Shown: piece by piece, positions 25,001 through 32,370 of the stretch
Numbering within the stretch: the stretch's first letter is position 1
Layout: each line of letters begins with the position of its first letter
Origin: Brevibacterium picturae
Lineage (GTDB): Bacteria; Actinomycetota; Actinomycetes; Actinomycetales; Brevibacteriaceae
Direction of reading: 5' to 3'
Assembly: GCF_900105045.1 (NCBI RefSeq)
Contig: NZ_LT629739.1
Coordinates: forward strand, 496,001-560,000
DNA length: 64,000 nt
Program-made: the position numbers and the translations under genes
The notes under the pieces: generated by a model
Told to the model about the DNA's origin: nothing
Database searches by the model: none
What the model saw: the letters and a program-made list of their open reading frames with translations, nothing else

Positions 25001-26368
25001 GCTGGCGAGGTTGGTGCGCAGGATCTCGGGGTCGGTGAACTCCTGTCGCGAGTCGAAGTCGGCTTCTGAGTACAGGCGGATGCAGATGCCGTCGCTGGTA
25101 CGACCCGAACGGCCCTTGCGCTGATTCGCGCTCGCCTGGGAGATGCGCTCGATGGGCAGGCGCTGGACCCGGGTGCGGTTGGAGTACCTCGAGATGCGGG
25201 CGGTGCCGACGTCGATGACGTACTTGATGCCGGGCACGGTCAGCGAGGTTTCGGCAACGTTCGTGGCCAGCACGAGGCGTGGCCTGGAGTGGGGTTTGAA
25301 GACCTTCTGCTGTTCGCCGGCGGAAAGGCGAGCGAAGAGCGGCACAACGTCCCAATTGCTCAGGCGTGGTCGTGTGCGCAGGTGAGCCTCGAGAGCGTCG
25401 GCGGTGTCACGGATCTCTCGTTCCCCGGAGAGGAAGACGAGGATGTCGCCGGGGGCTTCGGCGCTGAGTTCGTCAAAGGCTGCGATGATGCCCTCTGTCT
25501 GATCCTCGGGCCCCGTTTCGTAGCTTCCCGACTCCCCGGGCCCATCGACGTCGTCGTCCTCCTCGTCCTCGACGAGGGGACGATACCGGACCTCGACGGG
25601 ATAGGTCCGTCCCGCGACTTCGATGATCGGGGCGTCGTCGAAGTGGGCGGCGAAGGACTGCGGGTCGATCGTCGCCGAGGTGATGATGACCTTGAGTTCG
25701 GGTCGCTTCCCCATCACTTCTTTGAGGTAGCCGAGCAGGAAGTCGATGTTGAGGCTGCGTTCGTGGGCCTCATCGATGATGATGACTTCGTAGTCGCGCA
25801 GCAGTTTGTCGCGGGAGAGCTCCGAGAGCAGAATGCCGTCGGTCATGACCTTGACCCGGGTCGAATCCGCGACCTGCGCGGTGAATCGCACCTGGTAGCC
25901 GATGGTGTTGCCGAGGTCTTCGCCGAGTTCGTCGGCGATACGTTCGGCCACGGTCCTGGCAGCGATTCGCCGAGGCTGGGTGTGCCCGATCAGTCCGTTG
26001 ACTCCCAGCCCCAGTTCGAGGCAGATCTTGGGCAGCTGGGTGGTCTTTCCCGATCCGGTCTCGCCGGCGACGATGATGACCTGGTTGTCGCGAATCGCCT
26101 CGGCGATCTCGTCCTTGGCTGCGGAGACCGGCAGATTCTCCGGGTAGGTGACATCGACGGGCTGGGCCTTGCGGGCAGCAGTCAGCCGTGCCCGACGTTC
26201 GCGGTGTCCGGCCCCGGTGTTCTTGCGTCGCTGATTCTTCCGCCGAGGTGACCGCTTCGCTGGCTCCCTGCGCTGTGGCTGCGTGTCAGGGCGTGGAGAC
26301 GGCGTATCCGTCTGCGGGGTCGAGTCGCCCGTGCGCGGGGTCGACGATGCTGAGTTCTCATGTGCCAT
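22091..26368 (-). CDS. hrpA: ATP-dependent RNA helicase HrpA
   Basis: DEAH-box helicase of 1425 aa, a little longer than E. coli HrpA (about 1300). The N-terminal 70 residues are Pro/Arg/Lys rich. Walker A (GETGSGKTTQ) is near residue 100, DEAH near 198, SAT (ITSATIDPQ) soon after, and motif VI (QRKGRSGRT) near 430, followed by HA2, OB and the HrpA-specific C-terminal region. An Ala/Ser/Lys-rich low-complexity insert lies at about residues 645-720 and is probably a disordered loop. The ATG at 26368 is chosen since the 35 residues before it look non-coding. It acts on RNA, possibly in ribosome rescue or mRNA processing, as described for E. coli HrpA. Confidence 0.92.
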   Translation of the reverse strand: MAHENSASSTPRTGDSTPQTDTPSPRPDTQPQRREPAKRSPRRKNQRRKNTGAGHRERRARLTAARKAQPVDVTYPENLPVSAAKDEIAEAIRDNQVIIVAGETGSGKTTQLPKICLELGLGVNGLIGHTQPRRIAARTVAERIADELGEDLGNTIGYQVRFTAQVADSTRVKVMTDGILLSELSRDKLLRDYEVIIIDEAHERSLNIDFLLGYLKEVMGKRPELKVIITSATIDPQSFAAHFDDAPIIEVAGRTYPVEVRYRPLVEDEEDDDVDGPGESGSYETGPEDQTEGIIAAFDELSAEAPGDILVFLSGEREIRDTADALEAHLRTRPRLSNWDVVPLFARLSAGEQQKVFKPHSRPRLVLATNVAETSLTVPGIKYVIDVGTARISRYSNRTRVQRLPIERISQASANQRKGRSGRTSDGICIRLYSEADFDSRQEFTDPEILRTNLASVILQMADLGFAASDKEILEFPFLTPPEAKAVRDGRTMLSELGALTSDKTGTITVTPTGRQLSLLPIDPRLARMVIAGAEAGCGGEVTVIVAALSIQDPRERPTEVRQAADEKHARFTHPGSDFLSYLNLWNYLDDQQSALTSSKFRRQCKAEFLNFVRIREWQDLVGQLRSLLGSAGIRVNKSVWRPVETSASAEAGLGSASDAKGSKAKHSNETAANAVAARPGSGSANGKIGFAELSAQKHSAMKTGGQEAEKDSGQSAASARLDPHAAAIHRALLTGLLSMIGSRSEKNRDYQGARGTRFAIFPGSGLFKKKPDFVMAAELVETSRLWARTVSAIEPDWVVEAAGDLVTRQHSDPHWSKKAGGSMVYEKISLYGVTLVTDRRVGYGTFDQEAARDMFIRKGLIDGDWHERFGFLEHNATVIDEAEALASRTRNRRVLDQDDALFEFYDERIPATITSAADFRSWWKRQKRRDSHILDLSTSILLSDDSEELTASVADDFPMEWELADGSTAKLRYSFEPGSTEDGVTVELPAAAVPLVDSEEFSWQVPGLREELVAAYIRSLPKNKRRYFVPAPDVARDILPVLTPYRGSLPEVLAAHLSERAGGGGLNDLVPITVSSQDFDENRIPPHLRIRFRVIDGTTTVGIGEDLTTLTKTAKPQVRKARAKQVSFNAEAGLTSWSFGALTNTDGAEVGAVPGLVDRGTSVDLIAFDTAAQARLASREGLITLLSLRTNEALKYLREGLTTDEKLVLAGHQKTSDEMLHALIRAGIRSVVETELGPAETGWVADAEEFGRVETAMHATLTEMCSGLLPFLMKALQSATELDRLVSKASSLAILSNLADVQAWRGTRITGESVAAMTGQMVRDLPRWVQAEVVRIDGMQNSPMRDKQLMDRISGSTEAVVKKIGNRYPDLAKADWSRIVASVPSDWRDVVVMLEELRVSLYANSLGTAHPVSEKRIAKALAQL

Positions 26369-26429
26369 TTCAGACCCCAGCTTAACGTCTGCCTCGCCGA
26401 GGTGGTCGTCGGCGCTCGTGCGGGTGCGC

Positions 26430-27035
26430 TCAGGCGTTGTTCGCCAAGGTCCGGAGTTTCGCAAGGTATGCATCCCAATCCCAGCCCGATTCGGGTTTAT
26501 GGTCCTCGGGCATGTTCGGGTTGCGGGGGTTGAGTCCCACCTGTCCGTCGATGCTCTCGCGAACGATGTCGACCTGCCCCAGATGCCGGGTCAGGTCCAC
26601 GATGACGTGCACCATCATCTGCTGCAGCGACACCGCAGCCTTCTCGGGCCGCCAATGGGGCACCGTCCCCTGCGCGTCGAGCGTGTGCGTGTCTATCGTC
26701 TCGTCGGCGAAGACCCACACCCGTCGGTAGAAGTCGAGGATGGAGCCCGCAGTTTCCGTCTCCGTGGCATACCAGTCAGCCTGCGGGTCGGACTCGAGCT
26801 GTTCGTCGGTAAAGGTCTCGTCCGGATTCGGCCACGGCCTGCCGAAAGTGTCGCCGAAATACCCGATCTCCACGAGCGTCATGTGCTTGACGACGCCGAG
26901 GAGGTTGAACCCCGTGGGCGTCTGCGGCATCCGCAGCTCCCGTTCGCTGAGTTCTTCAAGCTTCCACATCAGATCATTGCGGCTGGTCTGCAGGTGGTTC
27001 TTGAGGATCGTCTTCATCGCATCGTCGCGGGGCAT
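26430..27035 (-). CDS. DinB-like (DUF664) four-helix-bundle protein
   Basis: Protein of 201 aa. The DUF664 pattern is clear: SRNDLMWKLEELSERELR, then TGFNLLGVVKHMTLVEIGYFGDTFGRPW, a central acidic region, and HVIVDLTRHLGQVDIVRESID near residue 160-175. Histidines at about 40, 157 and 161 are placed like the metal-binding triad of the DinB/YfiT superfamily, many of which are thiol-dependent S-transferases using mycothiol or bacillithiol. The ATG at 27035 matches the family N-terminus; another ATG at 27071 has a good purine tract but lies inside the hairpin 27045-27094. hrpA follows 61 bp downstream. Confidence 0.8.
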   Translation of the reverse strand: MPRDDAMKTILKNHLQTSRNDLMWKLEELSERELRMPQTPTGFNLLGVVKHMTLVEIGYFGDTFGRPWPNPDETFTDEQLESDPQADWYATETETAGSILDFYRRVWVFADETIDTHTLDAQGTVPHWRPEKAAVSLQQMMVHVIVDLTRHLGQVDIVRESIDGQVGLNPRNPNMPEDHKPESGWDWDAYLAKLRTLANNA

Positions 27036-27044
27036 GTCTCCATT

Positions 27045-27094
27045 CTGCCGCGGATGAGGGAAGAAGGACATCCCTCTCCCCTCATCCGCGGCAG
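27045..27094 (-). terminator. 16-bp hairpin after the NRAMP-like gene, overlapping a possible DinB start
   Basis: A perfect inverted repeat CTGCCGCGGATGAGGG / CCCTCATCCGCGGCAG encloses 18 nt and begins 8 nt after the NRAMP-like stop. A third, partial copy (CCCTCATCCGCC, 27099-27110) spans that stop codon, so two pairings with the same arm are possible. Confidence 0.55.
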
Positions 27095-27101
27095 AGATCC
27101 C

Positions 27102-28427
27102 TCATCCGCCCCAGAGCGGTGCCAGGCTCGAGATGAGCTTCTGGCCGCCGAGGACGATGAAGAGCAGCGCGGTGATGGCCAGCGCTATGTTGGTGTGCAG
27201 CTTGTTCGCCCATTTCCTCGGAATCCTCTTGCCGTTGAGGAGGCCGAGGAGCGTGATCGCCAGGAACGGCATGAACAGCGACCCGAGCACGCCATAGGCC
27301 AGGATCAGGCCGATCGGTTTGCCCAACAGGAACAGGATCATCGGTGGGAAGGTCAGCCACAGCACATAGAACTTGAAGTACTTTCCACCTGTCAGAGTGT
27401 CAGGGTGCCCGGCAGGCTTCTTGCGCATGTGTCCCCAGAAATCGGCGAACATGAGCGAGACACCGTTCCACACTCCGATGATCGAGGAGAAGGATGCGGC
27501 CCAGAATCCGACGAGGAATCCGGTGCCGACCACCTCGCCGTATTCGGCCTTGAGCACATCCGAGAGCTCGAGCAGTCCCTTGTCATCGGCAGAGATGGAG
27601 ACTCCGGCGGCGCGGACGACCTCGGCTCCGACGATGAGCATGGCGATGACGAAGATTCCGGTCAGCACGTAGGCCATGGAATTGTCGATGCGCATCACCC
27701 GCATCCACTTGGGTGTGTGCCAGCCCTTCTCACGCAGCCAGTACCCGTAGGCGGCGAGAGTGATCGTACCGCCGACGCCACCGGCCAGAGCCAAGGTGTA
27801 GATGACGCCGCCTTCCGGGATCAGCGGGATGAGCCCGGTGAGCATGGCCGGCACATTGGGTACGGCGATGATGGCCAGGCCGACGACGGTGACGAACATG
27901 ATTCCGACGAGAGCCGCAGTGATCTTCTCGAACACGGAGTACCGCCCGAACCACACCATGGCGAAGCCGGCCAGTCCCATGACGATCGCCCACACAGTGA
28001 GGTTGACCCCGGGGAACAGCGCGGCCAGGGGAAGTGCGGCCGAACTCATCGCGGTGGCACCGTAGACGAATCCCCAGATGATGATGTAGGGCCCGAAGTA
28101 CCAGGTCGTCCATCGGCCCAGAGAGGTCCATCCCTCGAAGATCGTCTTCCCTGTGGCCAGGGTGTAGCGGCCCGCGCCTTCGACGAGGACGATCTTGAGG
28201 ATCACACCGACGATCACCGCCCACAGCAGTCCGTATCCGAACTGGCTGCCGGCCACCAGGGTCGCCACCATGTCGGCGGCGCCGACACCGGTCGCAGCAA
28301 CGACCAGACCGGGTCCGACCACCTTCCATTTCGCTGGACCCTGGGCTTCGGCCACGCCCGTACCGGCATCGGCGCCGGTTCCGTCACCAGGCCCGGAATT
28401 ATGCGGGCCGTTGTCATTGTCAGTCAT
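27102..28427 (-). CDS. NRAMP-like divalent metal transporter, divergent
   Basis: Membrane protein of 441 aa with 11 predicted helices after a 33-residue acidic/Gly N-terminus. The order and spacing of helices and the KWKVVGPGLVVAATGVGAADM start of helix 1 match the NRAMP superfamily. The canonical DPGN of helix 1 and MPH of helix 6, which bind Mn/Fe in classical NRAMPs, are absent (helix 1 reads TGVGAADM; helix 6 region reads GGVGGTITLAAYG). It may thus carry another ion, as in the NRMT Mg-type relatives, or another solute. It lies divergent to the DUF202 genes. Confidence 0.75.
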   Translation of the reverse strand: MTDNDNGPHNSGPGDGTGADAGTGVAEAQGPAKWKVVGPGLVVAATGVGAADMVATLVAGSQFGYGLLWAVIVGVILKIVLVEGAGRYTLATGKTIFEGWTSLGRWTTWYFGPYIIIWGFVYGATAMSSAALPLAALFPGVNLTVWAIVMGLAGFAMVWFGRYSVFEKITAALVGIMFVTVVGLAIIAVPNVPAMLTGLIPLIPEGGVIYTLALAGGVGGTITLAAYGYWLREKGWHTPKWMRVMRIDNSMAYVLTGIFVIAMLIVGAEVVRAAGVSISADDKGLLELSDVLKAEYGEVVGTGFLVGFWAASFSSIIGVWNGVSLMFADFWGHMRKKPAGHPDTLTGGKYFKFYVLWLTFPPMILFLLGKPIGLILAYGVLGSLFMPFLAITLLGLLNGKRIPRKWANKLHTNIALAITALLFIVLGGQKLISSLAPLWGG

Positions 28428-28581
28428 GTCTCGTCTTCACCTTCGTCATCAGCTCTGCCTGTTGCCGTCACCACCGTCGAACTCTCCGTCGCGCCCGAGG
28501 CGCAACGCCGGCGAACTCACGCCAGCAGGCGAACTTCAGCAGAAATCGTCTTACTGTGACATGGTATTCGACCACAGCGGT

Positions 28582-28587
28582 TATCCT
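28582..28587 (+). promoter_or_regulatory. -10 hexamer TATCCT, leaderless type
   Basis: TATCCT ends 6 nt before the GTG at 28594. Confidence 0.45.
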
Positions 28588-28593
28588 CGATAC

Positions 28594-28974
28594 GTGACCC
28601 CCGACGACTCACGCAGCAGGATCGCCCGACGGATGTTTCCCGACGGCGAGGATCCCGACCCGCGATTCACCCTCGCCAACGAACGCACGTTCCTGTCCTG
28701 GATTCGCACAGCCCTGGCGTTCATCGGCGGTGGCATCGCTGTCGAAGCCTTCACCTCGGCGATCTTCACCTCTGGACTGCGGGCGACTCTGTCGATCGTG
28801 CTCATGACCATCGGATTCATCCTCGCTGCGGGTGCGGCCTTCAGATGGCATCGCATCGAATCGGCGATGCGCCATAAGACCTCGCTGCCGCTGCCCCTCA
28901 TCATCCCCATCGTCAGCCTGGCCTCCGCGCTGGGCGCCGGCCTTCTCGTCCTGGTCTTCGCCGGAGTCCTGTGA
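28594..28974 (+). CDS. DUF202 (YidH) family membrane protein
   Basis: Membrane protein of 126 aa with three helices. The DUF202 signature is seen as DPRFTLANERTFLSWIRTALAFIGGG near residues 20-45, in which the acidic, Arg and Trp residues are typical. The function of this family is unknown. GTG at 28594 is chosen because the -10-like TATCCT stands 6 nt upstream; an in-frame ATG at 28561 is an alternative that would add 11 residues. The stop overlaps the GTG of a second DUF202 gene by 4 bp, so the two are coupled and the proteins may form a pair. Confidence 0.82.
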   Translation: MTPDDSRSRIARRMFPDGEDPDPRFTLANERTFLSWIRTALAFIGGGIAVEAFTSAIFTSGLRATLSIVLMTIGFILAAGAAFRWHRIESAMRHKTSLPLPLIIPIVSLASALGAGLLVLVFAGVL

Positions 28975-29321
28975 CCACGCCGCGTCCCAGACGGCCCCAG
29001 CCACACGCCGATCCGGGGCTGCAGCCCGAGAGGACGACCCAGTCGTGGCTGCGCACCAGCCTGACGATGACCGTCGTCAGCCTGTTGTTCATCCGCTGGA
29101 TCAATGTGTTCGGAGGACTGTCCGTCGTCGTCTTCGTCGTCTGCATCGGACTGGCGATCGCCGCGATCGCCCTGCAGGTCAGACGCTACCGTCTCGGAGC
29201 GGTGTCCATTCGCGCCGAACGGGGTCGCCCGACTCCCTGGGCGATCCTCTTCCTTGCCAGTTCGGTCTGCCTCATCGCGGTTCTCAGCATCGCCTCGGTC
29301 ATCAAGATCACTCTCGATTGA
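28971..29321 (+). CDS. Second DUF202-family membrane protein
   Basis: Membrane protein of 116 aa with three helices. It has the compact DUF202 signature DPGLQPERTTQSWLRTSL near residues 13-30, followed by hydrophobic segments near 33-50, 53-70 and 90-112. GTG at 28971 overlaps the preceding stop. Pairs of DUF202 genes with one long and one short N-terminus are common in actinobacteria (from memory); a heteromeric membrane complex is a reasonable guess without direct support. Confidence 0.8.
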   Translation: MTTPRPRRPQPHADPGLQPERTTQSWLRTSLTMTVVSLLFIRWINVFGGLSVVVFVVCIGLAIAAIALQVRRYRLGAVSIRAERGRPTPWAILFLASSVCLIAVLSIASVIKITLD

Positions 29322-29367
29322 TGTTCCTCGTTGTGAGACCGCCGTCCGGTTCCCGGCCGGCGTTGCC

Positions 29368-29373
29368 TAAACT
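29368..29373 (+). promoter_or_regulatory. -10 hexamer TAAACT, near-leaderless
   Basis: TAAACT ends 7 nt before the ATG at 29381. Confidence 0.45.
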
Positions 29374-29380
29374 GGGTGCC

Positions 29381-29698
29381 ATGAAGGATGCACGTGAAGT
29401 TTCGACCGCCCCACTTGTCGCCGTTGGCCTCGTCGGCGGATTCCTGACGGCCCGCGAGACCGGGATCCGTCCCCTCGGTGGAGTCGTGCTCGCAGCCGCC
29501 GGCGCCTACGCGGCCCGCACCTGGTTCGCCAAACAGGGCTGGCCCATCGGCACAGCGCTGACCCTGGGCTACCTCGGCGGGTTCGGTGCCTCTCACCCCC
29601 TGGCGAAGAAGATCGGCGCATGGCCCGCGGTGCTCAGCGTCGCAGCCGGCACTGCCGCGGCCGCCTACCTGGCCGTCGACGCTGCCGAAGCCGCCTGA
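29381..29698 (+). CDS. Small Ala/Gly-rich membrane protein, unknown
   Basis: Protein of 105 aa with three weakly hydrophobic, Ala/Gly-rich helices (about residues 8-24, 31-50 and 60-103). I do not recognise a family. The ATG has a TAAACT hexamer 7 nt upstream, so it probably has its own promoter although it lies 59 bp behind the second DUF202 gene. The AEC-type transporter starts 28 bp downstream and may be cotranscribed. Confidence 0.65.
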   Translation: MKDAREVSTAPLVAVGLVGGFLTARETGIRPLGGVVLAAAGAYAARTWFAKQGWPIGTALTLGYLGGFGASHPLAKKIGAWPAVLSVAAGTAAAAYLAVDAAEAA

Positions 29699-29726
29699 AC
29701 CGGAAAGCGAGGACCACCGGTAGCCC

Positions 29727-30653
29727 ATGCTGGCAGTTTTCGAAGGCTTCGCCGTCATCGCAGGGGTCATCCTGGTCGGGTTCGTGCTGGGACGATCCGA
29801 GGTTCTGGGACCCACTGGGCAGCAGGTCATTGCGAAGCTCGTCTTCTATGCCGGCACCCCCGCCCTCCTCTACGTCACGGTTGCCGACACCGACCTGGGC
29901 CTGATCTTCAACACAGCACTCCTGGCCACAGGAGGGTCCGCGCTCATCGTGGGCATCCTGCTGTTCGTCCTCACCCGATACATCCGCAGACGCAGCACCG
30001 GCGAGGCGATGTTCTCCGCCTGGGCCGTCAGCTACGTCAACATCGGCAACCTGGGCATCCCGATCGCGGCCTATGTGCTCCACGACATCGGATATGTCGC
30101 TCCCGTGCTGCTGTTCCAGCTGCTCATCCTCGCCCCCATCGGCATGGCCGTCCTCGACGCTGCGGGCAAGAAGAAACCAGACCAGCATTGGTATTCGGGC
30201 CTGTTCCAGATCATCAGGAACCCCATCGTTCTGGGCGCGGCCGCGGGTGTGGCCGCCTCGGCGACGGGCTTCGAACTCCCACGCTTCATCTTCGAACCCA
30301 TCGACATGATCGGCGCCACCGCAGTCCCTGGAGCCCTCCTGGCCTTCGGGATCTCACTCAAGGACGGGTGGGGGCTGCCGGCTCCCGGAACTCGGAAGCA
30401 GCTGACCTACATCACGGTCGCCAAACTCGTCATCCAACCGGTCCTGGCGTGGGCCATCGGCGGTCCCCTGCTGGGATATTCCGACATCGCGCTGTTCGCC
30501 ATCGTCGTCACCTCGGCTCTGCCGACGGCACAGAACGTCTACATCTACTCCATGCAGTACCGACGATCCGAAGCGCTCATGCGTGATGCGGTCTTCATCA
30601 CGACCGTGCTGGCGGTGCCGACTCTCGTCATCGTCGCAGCCCTGCTGGGCTGA
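29727..30653 (+). CDS. AEC-family (auxin efflux carrier-like) transporter
   Basis: Membrane protein of 308 aa with ten predicted helices in two five-helix halves. The N-terminal helix (VIAGVILVGFVLGR) and the segment with SYVNIGNLGIPIAAYVLHDIG near residue 95-115, with the broken helix typical of AEC/BASS-fold carriers, are seen; the second half has GATAVPGALLAFGISLK and TSALPTAQNVYIYS. Bacterial members carry malate, malonate or other organic acids; the substrate here is unknown. Confidence 0.83.
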   Translation: MLAVFEGFAVIAGVILVGFVLGRSEVLGPTGQQVIAKLVFYAGTPALLYVTVADTDLGLIFNTALLATGGSALIVGILLFVLTRYIRRRSTGEAMFSAWAVSYVNIGNLGIPIAAYVLHDIGYVAPVLLFQLLILAPIGMAVLDAAGKKKPDQHWYSGLFQIIRNPIVLGAAAGVAASATGFELPRFIFEPIDMIGATAVPGALLAFGISLKDGWGLPAPGTRKQLTYITVAKLVIQPVLAWAIGGPLLGYSDIALFAIVVTSALPTAQNVYIYSMQYRRSEALMRDAVFITTVLAVPTLVIVAALLG

Positions 30654-30711
30654 GCCTCGGCGGTCCCGACCACCTCGGTGATCTGGTGCTCAGTGGCGTG
30701 TCGGAGCCAGC

Positions 30712-31791
30712 TTGCCCTCCCGGGTCGATGACAATGGGAACGTGGCTGGAGACGAGAAGAACGAGACCGAAGACCTCCTGAGCAGGCGGATGAGTTCAGG
30801 GTCCGGTAACGCTGCCGAAAAGCAGACGGAACCTCCCCTGGAGGCAGCGAACGATCCGTCCACCGACACCGAGGCGTTCGACCCGATCAGGGAACCGATC
30901 GCCAAGGACGAGCCCAAGCCCTCAACCGGGCCCGTGCACGTGGCACCTGCCCATTCGTCGAACCCTGCCGAGACCGCCCGGACCCGCGAGGTTCCCGCCA
31001 GCTCCCGCACAGCTGTGATGAGTGAAGCAGACTGGGCCGCCGTGACCCAGGCTGCAACGTCAACCGAAACCCACGATCCCGAGGTGCCCGAGCGGCGCCG
31101 CAGCGTCCTCGATGTCATCGGCACCATCTGGATCACCCTGGCCACACCGTTCATTCTGCTGGCCCTGGCCGTGCGATTCGTGGCCTCGGGACTGTTCCTC
31201 AAGTTCGAGTACTTCCGGCCCGGATTCCCTGCCGACCAGTTCGGCTTCGGCAGCGCCGACCGCGAACACTACGGCACCTACGTCATCGACTACCTGTCGA
31301 ACCTCGACTCCCGGCGCTACCTCGCCGACGTCATCATGCCCAACGGCGAACCCATCTTCATCTCCGAAGAGCTCAACCACATGGCCGACGTCAAGGCCCT
31401 CATCTCACTGCTGTACCTGATCGCAGTGATCGGCCTCATCGGCGCGGTGCTCTTCGGGCTCTACATGTCGCGCAGGCACGGAATGGGCATCCACGTCGGT
31501 CTGCGCCTCAGCGCCATCATCAGCATCGTCGTCATGGCCGCTGCAGCGGTACTGGCGTTCCTCGGTTGGGACACCTTCTTCCGCGGTTTCCATCAGATCT
31601 TCTTCTCCGACGGGACCTGGGAGTTCTACGCCGATGATTCCCTCATCCGTCTCTTCCCACCCCAGTTCTGGGTCGACGCGGGCATCGCCGGAGGCGGCCT
31701 CTTCGTCCTCCTCGCCATCATCCTCTTCTGGCTCAGCTTCGCCGGCCACAAGAAGCGTCGCGCGCTGAAGAAGTCTCGGCGCCAAGCCTGA
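30712..31791 (+). CDS. DUF1461 (TIGR01906-type) integral membrane protein
   Basis: Protein of up to 359 aa. The first 130 residues are polar, Pro/Glu/Thr-rich and probably disordered and cytoplasmic. Then come four helices with a large extracytoplasmic part between the first two (EYFRPGFPADQFGF, EELNHMADVK) and the C-terminal pattern FFRGFHQIFFSDGTWEF, LIRLFPPQFW that marks the family. The TTG at 30712 has GGAG at 5 nt; the GTG at 30742 has a GACAAT hexamer 6 nt upstream and could be a [15 protein letters not shown], shortening the protein by 10 residues. Function unknown. Two hairpins follow the gene. Confidence 0.75.
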   Translation: MPSRVDDNGNVAGDEKNETEDLLSRRMSSGSGNAAEKQTEPPLEAANDPSTDTEAFDPIREPIAKDEPKPSTGPVHVAPAHSSNPAETARTREVPASSRTAVMSEADWAAVTQAATSTETHDPEVPERRRSVLDVIGTIWITLATPFILLALAVRFVASGLFLKFEYFRPGFPADQFGFGSADREHYGTYVIDYLSNLDSRRYLADVIMPNGEPIFISEELNHMADVKALISLLYLIAVIGLIGAVLFGLYMSRRHGMGIHVGLRLSAIISIVVMAAAAVLAFLGWDTFFRGFHQIFFSDGTWEFYADDSLIRLFPPQFWVDAGIAGGGLFVLLAIILFWLSFAGHKKRRALKKSRRQA

Positions 31792-31821
31792 GCGTTGCGG
31801 GCTTCGCGCCCGTTCGAACAC

Positions 31822-31882
31822 AGCGGGCTCCAGGCCCGCTCCACGATTCCGGCCGGGTGGTCTTTCCCCTTCTACCCGGCCG
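31822..31882 (+). terminator. Two tandem hairpins after the DUF1461 gene
   Basis: AGCGGGC/GCCCGCT (31822-31840, 5-nt loop) is followed by CGGCCGGGT/ACCCGGCCG (31850-31882, 15-nt loop). They start 31 nt after the stop. The remainder of the gap to 32089 shows no gene. Confidence 0.55.
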
Positions 31883-32089
31883 CAGCTCTTTCCTGGGGCG
31901 CGACATGGATGTCGGCTCCGCGCCAGATGCAAATTCCCACCGATCGCAGGTCAGCGCCTTGATCCCCCACCACCGTGTGACTAGCGTCGAGAACACAGAT
32001 CGTGATGCCCGGATCACGGGCACCCGGCCGAGCATCGATCGGTTTGATTGCCTCGAACACAGCTCGAGTGCAGAGAGGAGCAGAAGACC

Positions 32090-32299
32090 ATGAGCGATGA
32101 GCAGAAGAATGCGGAAGGCAGCGTGGAGACTCCCGAGGAACAGCTCGAGCGCATTGCCGCAGAGCACGACGTGCCGATAGAAAAGGATCCGAAGGAGGCC
32201 CAGGCCGAGGCCGAAGCTTCCCAGCCCGACGAAGAACGCGACATCCGCGGTGGAGACACGAAGGAAGATGAGGACACCGCATCAGAACCACCGGACTGA
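32090..32299 (+). CDS. Small acidic hypothetical protein
   Basis: Protein of 69 aa, highly charged and acidic (many Glu and Asp, no hydrophobic helix), likely disordered: it begins MSDEQKNAEG and ends TASEPPD. GAGGAG stands 10 nt before the ATG. I do not recognise it. Its composition resembles small stress or carrier-like proteins, but that is only composition. It is convergent to ppk2 71 bp downstream. Confidence 0.55.
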   Translation: MSDEQKNAEGSVETPEEQLERIAAEHDVPIEKDPKEAQAEAEASQPDEERDIRGGDTKEDEDTASEPPD

Positions 32300-32303
32300 G
32301 CAA

Positions 32304-32331
32304 CCTCGGCGCAGACAGCCTCGGCGCAGAC
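32304..32331. repeat. Tandem 15-nt repeat with CCTCGGCGCAGAC
   Basis: The 13-mer occurs at 32304-32316 and 32319-32331, in the short gap between convergent genes. It contains CCTCGGCG, the core of the widespread 10-mer described in the findings. Confidence 0.5.
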
Positions 32332-32370
32332 CGGGGAGGTCGGACCGTGCAGGTGCCCTGGCGCTGATCC

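Noticed and set aside
26283..28559. 758-codon plus-strand open frame over the DinB and NRAMP-like genes
   Set aside because: It covers two recognised minus-strand genes and the junction repeats, and its product is a low-complexity Arg/Asp/Gly/His sequence without motifs.
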